DNA of 64,000 nucleotides from Solirubrobacter sp035555675 (GCA_035555675.1 DATMGH010000193.1:41038-105037); one strand, 5' to 3'; positions 28,680-40,275 are shown, numbered from the stretch's first letter. Notes: generated by a model not told the origin, from the sequence alone. Translations and numbers: made by a program.

Positions 28680-29444
28680 ATGTTCAGGTCATGGAAGGGT
28701 GTCGTGGCGGTCGCGGTGGCGATGGCGGTCGTGCCCGCGGGCACGGCCCTGGCCGCCCCCGCGATCACGGTCACGACGCCCCAGCAGGGCGAGGAGTTCA
28801 CGGTCGGGCAGGCCGTGAACGCGTCCTACTCCTGCGCCGATCCGAGCGGGACCGCGCCGATCGCCTCGTGCACCGGCACGGTGGCGAACGGCGCGCCGAT
28901 CAACACGGCCGCCGAGGGGACGTTCACGTTCCACGTGGAAGCGGTCGACGGCGCCGGCGGCACGGCGTCGGTGGACCGCACCTACACGGTCGTGCCGGTC
29001 ACGGGGCCGGTCGGCGGCGACACGCCGGCGACGCTGATCCTCACGCTCGGCCCGGCCGCCGCGTTCGCGCCGTTCACCCCGGCGCTGGCGCGTGACTACA
29101 CGGCGACCACGACGGCGACGATGACGTCGACGGCGGCCAACGCGACCCTCTCGGTCGCCGACGCCTCGCCGGTGGCCACCGGCCACCTGGTCAACGGCGC
29201 GTTCGCGCTGTCGTCGCCGCTGAGCGCCAGCGCGAGCCCGTCCGCGGGCTCCGGTGGCGTCGCCGCCGCGGGCGGCCCGGTCGGCGGCTCGGCGAACCCC
29301 ACCGAGCTGGTGACCTACGACGGCCCGCTCGGCTCCGAGGTCGCGACGCTCACGTTCAAGCAGCCGATCAGCGGCACCGAGCCGCTGCGTACCGGCGCCT
29401 ACGGGAAGACGCTGACCTTCACGCTGTCGACGACGGAGCCGTAG
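28680..29444 (+). CDS. Secreted Ig-like protein carrying only the shared C-terminal module
   Basis: A 254-residue exported protein with a signal peptide (VVAVAVAMAVVPAGTALA). It has one Ig/HYR-like domain (about residues 25-105) similar to the extra domain in M14 gene 2, then the module found at the end of both carboxypeptidases (TPATLILTLGPAAAFAPF through the terminal TLTFTLSTTEP). It lacks any peptidase domain. ATG 28680 follows AGAAGG with a 5-bp gap; GTG 28674 is an alternative. Only 15 bp separate it from the preceding gene, so it is co-transcribed. Its role may be anchoring or binding on the cell surface; no function is known. Confidence 0.75.
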   Translation: MFRSWKGVVAVAVAMAVVPAGTALAAPAITVTTPQQGEEFTVGQAVNASYSCADPSGTAPIASCTGTVANGAPINTAAEGTFTFHVEAVDGAGGTASVDRTYTVVPVTGPVGGDTPATLILTLGPAAAFAPFTPALARDYTATTTATMTSTAANATLSVADASPVATGHLVNGAFALSSPLSASASPSAGSGGVAAAGGPVGGSANPTELVTYDGPLGSEVATLTFKQPISGTEPLRTGAYGKTLTFTLSTTEP

Positions 29445-29474
29445 GCCTCCGCGTCGCAGAACCCCTCTGAAGGT

Positions 29475-29502
29475 CGAAGGGCCGCCTCCGGGCGGCCCTT
29501 CG
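29475..29502 (+). terminator. Intrinsic terminator of the M14 cluster
   Basis: CGAAGGGCCGCC and GGCGGCCCTTCG are perfect 12-bp arms around TCCG, followed by TCGTTTCTGT. This ends the M14 cluster about 30 bp after the last stop codon. Confidence 0.85.
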
Positions 29503-29544
29503 TCGTTTCTGTCACAGATCGCCGCCCGGCCGCGTCTCACCGGC

Positions 29545-30504
29545 ATGCAGGTATTCATTGCCGGCGCGACGGGCGTCATCGGCCGCGCGCTGATTGTGCA
29601 ACTGGTGGCGCGGGGGCACACGGTGGTCGGCATGACCAAGACCGCGTCCAAGCAGGACCTGCTCCGCGACCTGGGAGCGCGGCCGGTCGTGGCCGACGCG
29701 CTCGACCCCGCCCAGGTGGCGCGGGCGATCGCCGCCGCCGAGCCGGAGGTGATCGTCCACGAGCTCACCGCCCTGTCGCTGCCGGTGTCGCTGCGCGACG
29801 CGCGCCACCCCGAGCGGTCCAGGGCGGCGATCGCGACCGGTCGCCTCCGAACCGAGGGCACGGACCATCTCCTGGCCGCCGGGCAGGCGGCGGGCGTGCA
29901 GCGGTTCGTGGCGCAGAGCTTCGGCGCCTTCCGGCTCGCGCGCACGGGCGGGCCGGTGCTCACCGAGGACGACCCCTGGGTGCCCGACGCGCCGGTCCGC
30001 CAGCCGGGCCTGGACGAGCTCCTGCACCTGGAGCGGGCCGTGACGGGGATCGAGTGGGGCGCGGGCCTGGCGCTGCGCTACGGCGGGTTCTACGGGCCCG
30101 GGACGACGATCAGCCGCGCGGCGGACGCGCAGATCGCGGGCCCCGTGCGCAAGCGCCGCTTTCCGGTCGTCGGCGACGGCGGTGGCGTCTTCTCGCACGT
30201 CCACGTCGACGACGCCGCGGCCGCGACCGTGGCGGCGGTGGAGGGTGGCGCGCCCGGGATCTACAACGTCACCGACGACGAGCCCGCCCCGGTGCGCGAG
30301 TGGGTGCCGTTCCTGGCCGCCGTGCTCGGAGCCAAGCCCCCACGGCGCATCCCCCGCTGGCTCGCCCGGCTGCTGGCCGGCGAGGTGGCGACCGCGATGA
30401 TGACCGAGTCCCGGGGCGCGGCGAACGCGAAGGCCAAGCGCGAGCTCGGCTGGCGCCTGCACTACCCCAGCTGGCGCCAGGGCTTCGCCGAAGGGCTCGG
30501 CTAG
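29545..30504 (+). CDS. NAD(P)-dependent epimerase/dehydratase family protein
   Basis: A 319-residue extended short-chain dehydrogenase/reductase. The nucleotide-binding motif GATGVIGRAL lies at the N-terminus, and LRYGGFYGPGT near residue 170 corresponds to the segment after the active site. The usual YxxxK catalytic pair is not evident, so it may be an atypical SDR or reductase-like protein. The substrate is unknown. It is monocistronic: a terminator lies before it, and a bidirectional hairpin separates it from the convergent ATP synthase operon. Confidence 0.78.
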   Translation: MQVFIAGATGVIGRALIVQLVARGHTVVGMTKTASKQDLLRDLGARPVVADALDPAQVARAIAAAEPEVIVHELTALSLPVSLRDARHPERSRAAIATGRLRTEGTDHLLAAGQAAGVQRFVAQSFGAFRLARTGGPVLTEDDPWVPDAPVRQPGLDELLHLERAVTGIEWGAGLALRYGGFYGPGTTISRAADAQIAGPVRKRRFPVVGDGGGVFSHVHVDDAAAATVAAVEGGAPGIYNVTDDEPAPVREWVPFLAAVLGAKPPRRIPRWLARLLAGEVATAMMTESRGAANAKAKRELGWRLHYPSWRQGFAEGLG

Positions 30505-30508
30505 CGCT

Positions 30509-30533
30509 GCGGCACGCGCGGGGCGCGTGCCGC
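30509..30533. terminator. Bidirectional hairpin between the epimerase and atpC
   Basis: GCGGCACGCGC and GCGCGTGCCGC (11 bp, perfect) flank GGG in the 42-bp gap between convergent genes. It can end both transcripts. Confidence 0.75.
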
Positions 30534-30546
30534 GGCGCAGGACCCC

Positions 30547-30968
30547 CTAGTGCGAGCTGTCGCCCTCGGCGAGCTTGAGGAACGCCTCGTAGCGGCGCTT
30601 GTCGCGCTCGGCGGCGCGACGCTCCTCCGAGCCCTCCTCCGCGGAGGCCAGCTCGTCGGACGCGCGGGTGAGGCGGTCGCGCAGGTCGGCGGCGTTGAGC
30701 TCGTCGACCTTGAAGACCTCGTCGACCAGCACCAGCGCGCGGTCGCCGGTCATCTGCAGGAAGCCCTCGCCCTGCGCGTAGCGGACGACTTCGGACTCCG
30801 ACTTGTAGAGCCGCAGCTCGGTCGGGTCGAGCATCGCCAGCAGCGGCTGGTGATTGGCGAGGATGCCGATGGAGCCCACGGATGTGACCGTGGACACCAT
30901 CTCCACCTCGTCGTTGAAGACCTCCCCTTCCGGGGTGAGGACTTCGACCTTGAAGGGCGTGCGAGCCA

Positions 30969-30969
<1 letters not shown>
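30547..30969 (-). CDS. atpC: ATP synthase F1 subunit epsilon
   Basis: A 140-residue epsilon subunit of the F1 rotor stalk. The N-terminal beta-sandwich (FKVEVLTPEGEVFNDEVEMV, then GILANHQPLLAML) occupies residues 1-85 and is followed by the helical C-terminal domain that can inhibit ATP hydrolysis. GTG 30969 overlaps the atpD stop codon as TAGTG. It is the last gene of the operon. Confidence 0.95.
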
Positions 30970-32414
<1,445 letters not shown>

Positions 32415-32426
32415 GAAACGGTCTCC

Positions 32427-33347
32427 TTAGACCAGCGACTCGGCGCCGGCGACGACTTCCATGATTTCTTGCGTAATTGCGGCCTGGCGCTCGCGATTGA
32501 ACTCCAGCGTGAGGTCCTTGATGATGTCCCCGGCGTTCTCCGAGGCGTTGCGCATGGCGGTCATGCGCGCGCCGTGCTCGGAGGCGGTGGACTCGAGCAG
32601 CGCGCGGAAGATCGAGATCTCGACGTAGGCCGGGATCAGCCGCTCGAGGATCTCCTCGGGGTCCGGCTCGTACTCCACCAGCGCGTGCTTGCCGTGATCG
32701 TCGTCGCCGTCGCCGTCGGCCACCGCGCGGCCGACCAGGCCCTCCCCGCCTTCGAGGATCGTGGCCTGCTGCAGCGGCAGCAGCGTCTCGCGCGTGACCT
32801 CCTGCGTGAGCGGCGAGACGTAGCGGTTGTAGACGATCTCCACGCGGTCGACTTCGCCGTCCACGTACGCCGCCATCAGGTCCGCCGCGATCTCGCGGGC
32901 GTTGGCGTACGCCGGGCGGTCGGTGAAGCCCGTGTACGCGCCCTTGGTCTCACGCCCGCGGAAGGTCAGCGACGACACGCCGCGGCGCCCCGACGCGTAC
33001 CAGGCGGTCGACTTGCCCTCGTTCTCGTACTCGACGCCCGCGCGGATGCCCGCGCGGACGATCTGCGAGTTGAACGCGCCCGCCAGACCGCGGTCGCCGG
33101 TGACGAGCAGGATGCCGACCGTGTTCTCGGCCTCGTGCTCGTTGAGGATCGGCAGGTTCGGCACGTTGCCGGCCGCCTCGGCGGCCTGGCGCGTCATCCG
33201 GCGGATCGCTCCCGCGTAGGGCCGCAGATGCTCGATCCGCTGCTCGGCCCGGCGCAGGCGCGCGGCGGCGACCATCTCCATCGCGCGCGTGATCTTCTGG
33301 ATGTTCTTGACCGAAGCGATCCGGCTCTTGACGTCCTTGAGGGCCAT
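32427..33347 (-). CDS. atpG: ATP synthase F1 subunit gamma
   Basis: A 306-residue central stalk subunit. The N-terminal helix MALKDVKSRIASVKNIQKIT and the C-terminal helix with MRNASENAGDIIKDLTLEFN form the coiled coil that rotates in the alpha-beta ring. The length is typical of actinomycete gamma subunits, with an acidic insert (DGDGDDDHGKH, around residue 218). Confidence 0.96.
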   Translation of the reverse strand: MALKDVKSRIASVKNIQKITRAMEMVAAARLRRAEQRIEHLRPYAGAIRRMTRQAAEAAGNVPNLPILNEHEAENTVGILLVTGDRGLAGAFNSQIVRAGIRAGVEYENEGKSTAWYASGRRGVSSLTFRGRETKGAYTGFTDRPAYANAREIAADLMAAYVDGEVDRVEIVYNRYVSPLTQEVTRETLLPLQQATILEGGEGLVGRAVADGDGDDDHGKHALVEYEPDPEEILERLIPAYVEISIFRALLESTASEHGARMTAMRNASENAGDIIKDLTLEFNRERQAAITQEIMEVVAGAESLV

Positions 33348-33357
33348 GGCTTAGGGG

Positions 33358-34953
<1,596 letters not shown>

Positions 34954-34974
34954 GAATGGCTCCTTAGGCGCGGC

Positions 34975-35505
34975 TCACGCCCGCGCGACCTGCTTGCGAA
35001 GTTGTTCGAGGCGGTTGCGGATCGACGCGTCGAGGATCGAGTTGCCGACCCGGACCACGAGACCGCCGAGGATGTCCGGCTCGACCGTGGCGGACAGCTC
35101 GACCTTGCGGCCGGTCTGCTCGGCGATCCGGTCGCCGATCGCCGACACGGTGCCCGGGTCGAGCTCGACCGCGGACGTGATCTGCACCGGAAGCAGCTTG
35201 TTCTCTTCCTGCCAGAGCTCGTCGAACCCGCGCCGCGCCCGGAAGATCACCGGCATCCGGTGGTTCTCGATCAGCAGCTTGAGGAAGTTGACGAGGATCG
35301 GGTCGGCGTCGGTGACCGCGCGATCGAGGCCGTCCTGCTTCTCCGCCGTCGAGAAGTACGGCGAGAAGAAGAACACCTGCAGCTCGCGGGTGGCCTCGAG
35401 CGCGTCGGCGAACGCGCCGAGCTCCTCGCGCACCAGATCGAGCTTGCCCTGCTCAGAGGCGACCTCGAAGAGCGAGCGGGCGTAGACCGCGGCGATCTCC
35501 TCCAT
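34975..35505 (-). CDS. atpH: ATP synthase F1 subunit delta
   Basis: A 176-residue delta (OSCP) subunit that joins the peripheral stalk to the F1 head. The N-terminal helical bundle (AAVYARSLFEVASEQGK) and the C-terminal GGLVVRVGNSILDASIRNRL motif are typical. It starts 3 bp after the atpF stop codon. It is a separate gene, not the b-delta fusion found in mycobacteria. Confidence 0.95.
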   Translation of the reverse strand: MEEIAAVYARSLFEVASEQGKLDLVREELGAFADALEATRELQVFFFSPYFSTAEKQDGLDRAVTDADPILVNFLKLLIENHRMPVIFRARRGFDELWQEENKLLPVQITSAVELDPGTVSAIGDRIAEQTGRKVELSATVEPDILGGLVVRVGNSILDASIRNRLEQLRKQVARA

Positions 35506-35508
35506 GGC

Positions 35509-36063
35509 TTACCGGCGCTCCTCGTGCGCGAGGGCGGCGAAGTCGAGCTCGGCCAGGGCCTCGTCGACGAGCCGCTTCTGGTCGGCGGCGTCGAGCGACT
35601 TGCGCGTGACCTTCTCGGTCGCGAGCACGGTCAGGTCCGCCACCTCGGCGCGGATCTGCTGGATCGCGCGGCGCGTCTCGGCGTCGATGTCGCGACGCGT
35701 CTGCTCCATCATCTCCTCGCGCTTGGCGCGCGCCTCGGCGATGGTCTCGGCCTCGGCCGCCTCGGCGGTGCGCCGGGCGCGGGCGACGATGTCGTCGGCC
35801 TGGCCGCGCGCGTCGGACAGCCGCTCGCGGTACTCCCGCAGCAGCTCGTCCGCCTCGCGCTTGGTGGTCTCGGCGGCGTCGATCGAGTCCTCGATCATCC
35901 GCGTGCGCTTGTCCAGCGCATCGGCGATCAGCGGGAACGCGACCTTCCACAGCACGATCATCACGATGCCGAAGACGATCAGCGTCCAGATCATCACGCC
36001 GATCACGGGATCGACGAGACCTGGCTTGTCGCTGCTCTCCTCGGCTGCGAGCAGGAGATTCAT
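35509..36063 (-). CDS. atpF: ATP synthase Fo subunit b
   Basis: A 184-residue peripheral stalk subunit. A single membrane helix (VMIWTLIVFGIVMIVLWKVAF, about residues 23-44) is followed by a long charged, Ala/Arg/Glu-rich coiled coil running to the end. It lies between atpE and atpH in canonical order. Confidence 0.95.
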   Translation of the reverse strand: MNLLLAAEESSDKPGLVDPVIGVMIWTLIVFGIVMIVLWKVAFPLIADALDKRTRMIEDSIDAAETTKREADELLREYRERLSDARGQADDIVARARRTAEAAEAETIAEARAKREEMMEQTRRDIDAETRRAIQQIRAEVADLTVLATEKVTRKSLDAADQKRLVDEALAELDFAALAHEERR

Positions 36064-36069
36064 CGTGAC

Positions 36070-36339
36070 CTAGAGGAAGAAGGCGATCAGGCCCGCCACG
36101 AGGCCGTAGAAGAAGCACGCCTCGGTCAGGGCGAAGCCGAGCCACTGGATTGAAGTGATCTCGTCGCGCATCTCGGGCTGGCGGGTGACGGACTCGATCA
36201 CCTTGCCGAAGATGATGCCGATGCCGACACCGGCGCCCACGGCACCAAGACCGCCGCCGACGCCCAGGGCGATCGCCTTGCCCGCGTCGGAGGCATCGTC
36301 CGCCGCGGCGAAGATGAAGCTCAGGATCATGCTGAACAC
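36070..36339 (-). CDS. atpE: ATP synthase Fo subunit c
   Basis: An 89-residue rotor-ring subunit with two membrane helices joined by the polar loop (ESVTRQPEMRDE). The ion-carrying glutamate is in FALTEACFFYGL. The glutamine and the serine or threonine that mark sodium-type rings are replaced by Ile and Ala-Cys, so a proton-coupled ring is expected. The N-terminus has about 10 extra residues (FIFAAADDASDAGK). GTG 36339 has AAGGAG ten bases upstream; ATG 36330 is the alternative. Confidence 0.95.
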   Translation of the reverse strand: MFSMILSFIFAAADDASDAGKAIALGVGGGLGAVGAGVGIGIIFGKVIESVTRQPEMRDEITSIQWLGFALTEACFFYGLVAGLIAFFL

Positions 36340-36355
36340 GGGAGTTGGTCTCCTT

Positions 36356-37246
36356 CTAGTGGGACTCGGCGACCGCGCCGCCGATGTAGATCGCGGAAAG
36401 GGTGGCGAAGATGAACGCCTGCAGAGTGGCCACCAGGCCGACCTCGAACAGGTACAGCACGATGCCGAGCGGCAGCAGGAACACGCCGATCCCGGCGATG
36501 CCGAGGATGATCGCGAGGCCGCCGGCCATGAACAGGATGATCAGGTGCCCGGCGAGCATGTTGGCGAAAAGACGCACGGAGAGCGAGATGATCCGCATCA
36601 GGTTCGACAGCAGCTCGAGCACGAAGATGAAGCCGGCCATGGCGCCGGTCACGCCCGCGGGGATCAGGCTCTTCAGGTAGCCGCCGACGCCCTTCGCGCG
36701 GATGCCCTCGCCCGTGTAGGAGATGAAGACGATCAGCGACAGGATCAGCGGGACGGACACGTTCGCGGTCGCCGCGTAGATGCCGAACGTCGGGATCTCG
36801 AGGCCGAACAGCGAGAACTTCTCGTGCGCGGTCGGCAGCGGGACGAAGCCGAGCATGTTGCTGAACCAGATGAACAGGAACAGCGTCCCGATGAACGGGA
36901 AGTACTTGGCCGCCATCCGGTCGTCCATGTTCCCGCGCGTGATGTTGTCGCGCATCAGGTTGAACAGGACCTCGACCGCGGTCTGGATGCGGTTCGGCCG
37001 CGCCTGCATGCGGCGGGCGACGTAGACCATCGTGAAGCAGGTCAGGATGCCGGCGAGGATCAGGTAGAGGACGGCCTTGTTGATGTCCAGCGAGCCCGGG
37101 AGGTTCACCCACGTGTAGAGCGTGAACTCGTCCTGCGGCTTGAAGTCGGTGTTGCGCCCCGCCGAGCCCCAGAGAATGAAGGCCAGGACGGTCAGCAGCA
37201 GGTAGCCGCCGAACACACCGAGGAGGATCTTCCGGGTCTTGCTCAT
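36356..37246 (-). CDS. atpB: ATP synthase Fo subunit a
   Basis: A 296-residue membrane subunit forming the two proton half-channels. The essential arginine is in SVRLFANMLAGH, with the C-terminal FATLSAIYIGGAVAE helix. An extra N-terminal membrane helix (residues 7-27) precedes the core. ATG 37246 overlaps the stop of the upstream gene as ATGA. Confidence 0.95.
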   Translation of the reverse strand: MSKTRKILLGVFGGYLLLTVLAFILWGSAGRNTDFKPQDEFTLYTWVNLPGSLDINKAVLYLILAGILTCFTMVYVARRMQARPNRIQTAVEVLFNLMRDNITRGNMDDRMAAKYFPFIGTLFLFIWFSNMLGFVPLPTAHEKFSLFGLEIPTFGIYAATANVSVPLILSLIVFISYTGEGIRAKGVGGYLKSLIPAGVTGAMAGFIFVLELLSNLMRIISLSVRLFANMLAGHLIILFMAGGLAIILGIAGIGVFLLPLGIVLYLFEVGLVATLQAFIFATLSAIYIGGAVAESH

Positions 37247-37638
37247 GAGCTGGGCGTGTTCCTCTCCGTGCGGGGCAGGGCCAGCGACGTGGCCAGATAG
37301 ATCGTGAACGCGACGAGCGCCAGCAGCGCCGCCATCAACCCGTCCTCACGCTCACCGGCGAGGCCGACGGCGAGGATGGCGAGGCCGAGGATCCAGGCGC
37401 GCCCCATCAGCGCGCCGAAGTTCAGGCCGACCTGCTGCTTGGCGGTGCGGCCGCGGGCGGCGCGTTCGACGAGCAGGCCGAGCACGCGCGTCCCGACCCA
37501 GGCGACGGCACCCACCACGTACCCGAGCAGCGGGCCGCCCATCAGGATCACGAAGGGCGCGGCGGCCACCACGACCAGCACGTCCATGTACCGGACGAGG
37601 ACTAGTGGATCGGAGGTGGGCATAGTGGTGGAGCTCAT
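37243..37638 (-). CDS. AtpI-like membrane protein heading the ATP synthase operon
   Basis: A protein of about 131 residues with four hydrophobic helices (for example VLVVVAAAPFVILMGGPLLG and ILGLAILAVGLAG). Position before atpB and the helix pattern fit ATP synthase protein I, which assists c-ring assembly in other bacteria, although sequence similarity is low. The start is uncertain: ATG 37638 or ATG 37623, neither with a clear ribosome site. It overlaps atpB as ATGA. Confidence 0.65.
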   Translation of the reverse strand: MSSTTMPTSDPLVLVRYMDVLVVVAAAPFVILMGGPLLGYVVGAVAWVGTRVLGLLVERAARGRTAKQQVGLNFGALMGRAWILGLAILAVGLAGEREDGLMAALLALVAFTIYLATSLALPRTERNTPSS

Positions 37639-37727
37639 GGCAGGCTGACGCGCCGTACCAGGCCATCCCCGCGCGGAATCGCGCGGCGGGAGGGTCTTAG
37701 AGCTCCCCGGCCGGTGCGGCCGGCGCC

Positions 37728-37757
37728 AGTGTAGCGAGTGTCGAGACTTTGTAACAA
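37728..37757 (-). promoter_or_regulatory. Predicted promoter of the ATP synthase operon
   Basis: Minus strand TTGTTA (37757-37752), an 18-bp spacer and TACACT (37733-37728), about 90 bp before the first gene. A dyad CCGGCCG/CGGCCGG (37707-37723) lies at the predicted transcription start. The rest of the 250-bp gap to osmC shows no gene. Confidence 0.6.
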
Positions 37758-37888
37758 CTTTGTGACACCCGCCTCTAGCGGACGTCTCTGAACGGCACAT
37801 GAAGCACCGGGGCCGCGTCCTCCACGCGACACGGCGCGAAGGCTAGCCATACAGTCTCGTTGACGTAGTCCGACCCACTGGAGGAACG

Positions 37889-38320
37889 ATGCCGACACGC
37901 AGCGCGAAGGCCGACTGGCAGGGCGAGTTCAAGCGGGGCGGCGGCTCCGTCTCGACCGAGACCGGGGCGGTGGACTCGCAGTACAACTTCTCCGGGCGGT
38001 TCGAGAGCGGGACGGGGACCAACCCCGAGGAGCTGCTCGCCGCGGCGCATGCCTCCTGCTTCTCCATGGCGCTGTCCGTGGGGCTCTCCCAGGCCGGGAC
38101 GCCGCCCGAGTCGCTCGCGACCACGGCGAAGGTGACGATCGATCAGGTCGAGGGCGGCTTCGCGATCACGAAGATCGCGCTGTCGGTCACCGGCAAGGTG
38201 CCCGGTCTGGACGCTGACGGCTTCACCGCGGCCGCGCAGGGGGCGAAGGAGGGCTGCCCGCTGTCGAAGGCGCTCGCCGCGGTGCCGGAGATCACCCTGG
38301 AGACGACGTTCCAGAGCTGA
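37889..38320 (+). CDS. OsmC family peroxiredoxin
   Basis: A 143-residue thiol-dependent peroxidase of the OsmC/Ohr superfamily, which reduces organic hydroperoxides. The two reactive cysteines are visible in AAHASCFSMAL and KEGCPLSKAL. GGAGG lies five bases before ATG 37889. It is divergent from the ATP synthase operon; the 3' end overlaps the convergent lipoprotein gene by 29 bp. Confidence 0.92.
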   Translation: MPTRSAKADWQGEFKRGGGSVSTETGAVDSQYNFSGRFESGTGTNPEELLAAAHASCFSMALSVGLSQAGTPPESLATTAKVTIDQVEGGFAITKIALSVTGKVPGLDADGFTAAAQGAKEGCPLSKALAAVPEITLETTFQS

Positions 38321-38942
38321 GGTAGGCGTCGATCACCCGCGTGCGGTCGTTGCCGCCGGAGCCGGCGGCGGCGATCGCGCGCAGGACGCCCTCCATGGCG
38401 CGGTAGCCCGCGGCCGCCGACGGCTTCGGCGCGCGGCCGAACGTCTCCTGGAAGCGGCGGGCGAAGTCGCGCGGGGCGGGCGCGGCCGGCAGCGCGCCGA
38501 CGGTCTCGGCGCCGGACGGGTTCGCGTGCGGGTCTTTCGCCAGCGCCGGATCCCCCGTCGCCGCGACCTGCAGGATGCCCGCGGCGTTGAAGAGCGGGAC
38601 CGTGACCGCGGTGGCGTCGGCGATCGCGGCCATGATCTGCGGGTCGGTGATCGCGCGCCGGGCCGCCTGGGCCTGCAGCTTCTGGTCGCCCCCGCCGAGG
38701 TCCAGCGAGGACAGGTTCACCGCGAGCGATCCGGCACGGCCGCCGGCGTCCGCGAGCGCGAGCTTCTCGGCGTCGACGAAGTCCTGGTTCGCACCGCCCG
38801 GGTCGTTGGCCAGCGAGTAGACCGTGACCGTCTTGCCGATGACCTTGCCGCCGCCGGAGATCCCCTCGTCCTGCCCGCCGCAGCCCGCGAGGGCGGCCGC
38901 GGCGACCGCCGCGGCGATCAGCGCGCGTGCTTGCGCAGCCAT
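38292..38942 (-). CDS. Short periplasmic-binding-protein-like lipoprotein
   Basis: A 216-residue predicted lipoprotein: the signal peptide ends at the lipobox LAGC (Cys21). The body resembles branched-chain amino acid ABC substrate-binding proteins (type I fold), especially the C-terminal FQETFGRAPKPSAAAGYRAMEGVLRAI. The family is normally about 380 residues, and this version seems to lack most of one lobe. No ABC transporter genes are adjacent, so it may be a sensor or a remnant. It overlaps the 3' end of the glycosidase-like gene by 25 bp. Confidence 0.65.
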   Translation of the reverse strand: MAAQARALIAAAVAAAALAGCGGQDEGISGGGKVIGKTVTVYSLANDPGGANQDFVDAEKLALADAGGRAGSLAVNLSSLDLGGGDQKLQAQAARRAITDPQIMAAIADATAVTVPLFNAAGILQVAATGDPALAKDPHANPSGAETVGALPAAPAPRDFARRFQETFGRAPKPSAAAGYRAMEGVLRAIAAAGSGGNDRTRVIDAYLSSGTSSPG

Positions 38943-39820
38943 TTCCGCAGCACGGTGTAGGCGGGCCGGGGCTTGTCCTTGCGGTCCACGAACGCCGAGT
39001 CCCACGTCGCCTGCAGCGGCGGCGCGGACCAGTGGTAGAAGTACACGCGCTTGACCCGCGAGGACAGCGCGGCCAGCTTGAAGACCCAGGTGGTCGCCTG
39101 CGCGGCGTGGCGCGGCGACTGCGGCAGGCTCAGCGACGAGTGGTTGTCGCGGCGCACGATCCCGCCGGTCTCGGTGAACCAGACGTCGCCCTTGACCGCG
39201 GCCAGCAGCGCCTTGGTCCCGCGCGTCCGGAAGCGGTTCGCGTCGATGTAGTTGTGGATGCCCCAGATGACGCGCCGGTTCTTCCCGACGGCCTTCTGGA
39301 AGCGCCGCACCCAGCCGACCATCTTCGTCCCGTCGAGCACGTCGGCGGCGACGATCCGGCAGCCGCGGCAGTGCTTGCGCAGCGCCAGGTAGAACTTCGC
39401 CGCGCGAGCCGGGTTGCGGCACGTCGGCTGGCTGCAGTGGTTGGCCTCGTTCCAGGTCAGGTAGTCCTTGATCCACGGATAGCGCGCCCGGAACGCCTTG
39501 AACTCGCGCTCGAAGCGGGCGACCGACGGCAGCGTGTGCATCTTCTCCGGGTCGCGCGAATGGCCGAAGCCGAGCAGGACCCGCACCCCCGCGCCCCGCG
39601 CCGCGGTCAGGTAGTCGTCGAGCTCCTGGCGCTGCCAGTCGGAGTGCAGCGCGTCGTAGGCGGCGACGAACCGCACGTCGCGCAGCCCCAGCGACTCGAA
39701 CGCCGGGTCCGTGAACACGGACACGTTCTGCTCGCCGACGCCGATCAGCGGCGGCCGCGTGGCGGCAGCGGCCGGCGTCGCCAGCACCAGGGCCAGCACG
39801 ATCGCGAGGGCGAGCCTCAC
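38918..39820 (-). CDS. Secreted glycoside-hydrolase-like protein (clan A fold)
   Basis: A 300-residue exported protein with a signal peptide (RLALAIVLALVLATPAAAA). The pattern of a TIM-barrel glycosidase is visible: DYLTWNEANH supplies a likely acid/base Glu, and WFTETGG the likely nucleophile Glu. Paired cysteines (HCSQPTCRN, KHCRGC) suggest disulfides. Similar proteins are frequent in this lineage and annotated as glycosyl hydrolases of unknown substrate. GTG 39820 overlaps the cupin stop codon as GTGA. Confidence 0.75.
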   Translation of the reverse strand: MRLALAIVLALVLATPAAAATRPPLIGVGEQNVSVFTDPAFESLGLRDVRFVAAYDALHSDWQRQELDDYLTAARGAGVRVLLGFGHSRDPEKMHTLPSVARFEREFKAFRARYPWIKDYLTWNEANHCSQPTCRNPARAAKFYLALRKHCRGCRIVAADVLDGTKMVGWVRRFQKAVGKNRRVIWGIHNYIDANRFRTRGTKALLAAVKGDVWFTETGGIVRRDNHSSLSLPQSPRHAAQATTWVFKLAALSSRVKRVYFYHWSAPPLQATWDSAFVDRKDKPRPAYTVLRKWLRKHAR

Positions 39821-40176
39821 AGCAGGACGGTGTCGTCGTCGGAGTACGCCGGCGCGCAGCAGCAGAGCAGCACGAGCGGCTCCGCGCCCCGGTTGAGCAG
39901 CTGGTGCCGCACGCCCGGCGCGATCACCACCGTGTCCCCCGCCCGCACGTCGGCCTCCTCGTCGCCCAGCCGCATCCGGCCGGCACCGGAGAGGAAGTGG
40001 TAGATCTCCTCGGACGCGCGGTGGTAGTGCGCGACGGTCTCGGCGCCCGGCGGCACCGTCGCCTCCGCCAGCGACTGGTTGACCGCGTTCCCGCTCGGCA
40101 CCCCGGCGAGCTCGCGGATCGCTGAGCCGTCGGCGGTGATGAACGACTCGCGGTCTTCGAGGCGGACGCGCTCCAC
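39817..40176 (-). CDS. Cupin domain protein
   Basis: A 119-residue single-domain cupin. The first motif, HYHRASEEIYHFLSGAG, gives the metal ligands His, His and Glu; the second, DTVVIAPGVRHQLLN, gives the last His. Small cupins act as isomerases, dioxygenases or sensors, and no specific role can be assigned. It starts at GTG 40176 and is coupled to the glycosidase-like gene. Confidence 0.85.
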   Translation of the reverse strand: MERVRLEDRESFITADGSAIRELAGVPSGNAVNQSLAEATVPPGAETVAHYHRASEEIYHFLSGAGRMRLGDEEADVRAGDTVVIAPGVRHQLLNRGAEPLVLLCCCAPAYSDDDTVLL

Positions 40177-40215
40177 GGGTGACGAGGGTACCGGCCGGGC
40201 CGGCCACCCGACCCG

Positions 40216-40268
40216 GGGGGACAGACCTCCGCGACCTCCTGCGAGGCCGCATCGGGGGTCTGTCCCCC
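40216..40268. terminator. 12-bp inverted repeat (terminator or REP-like element)
   Basis: GGGGGACAGACC and GGTCTGTCCCCC are perfect complements separated by 29 nt. It lies 7 bp after the stop codon of the 64-codon minus-strand reading frame at 40276-40470 and before the cupin gene. Confidence 0.65.
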
Positions 40269-40275
40269 TTGGCGC

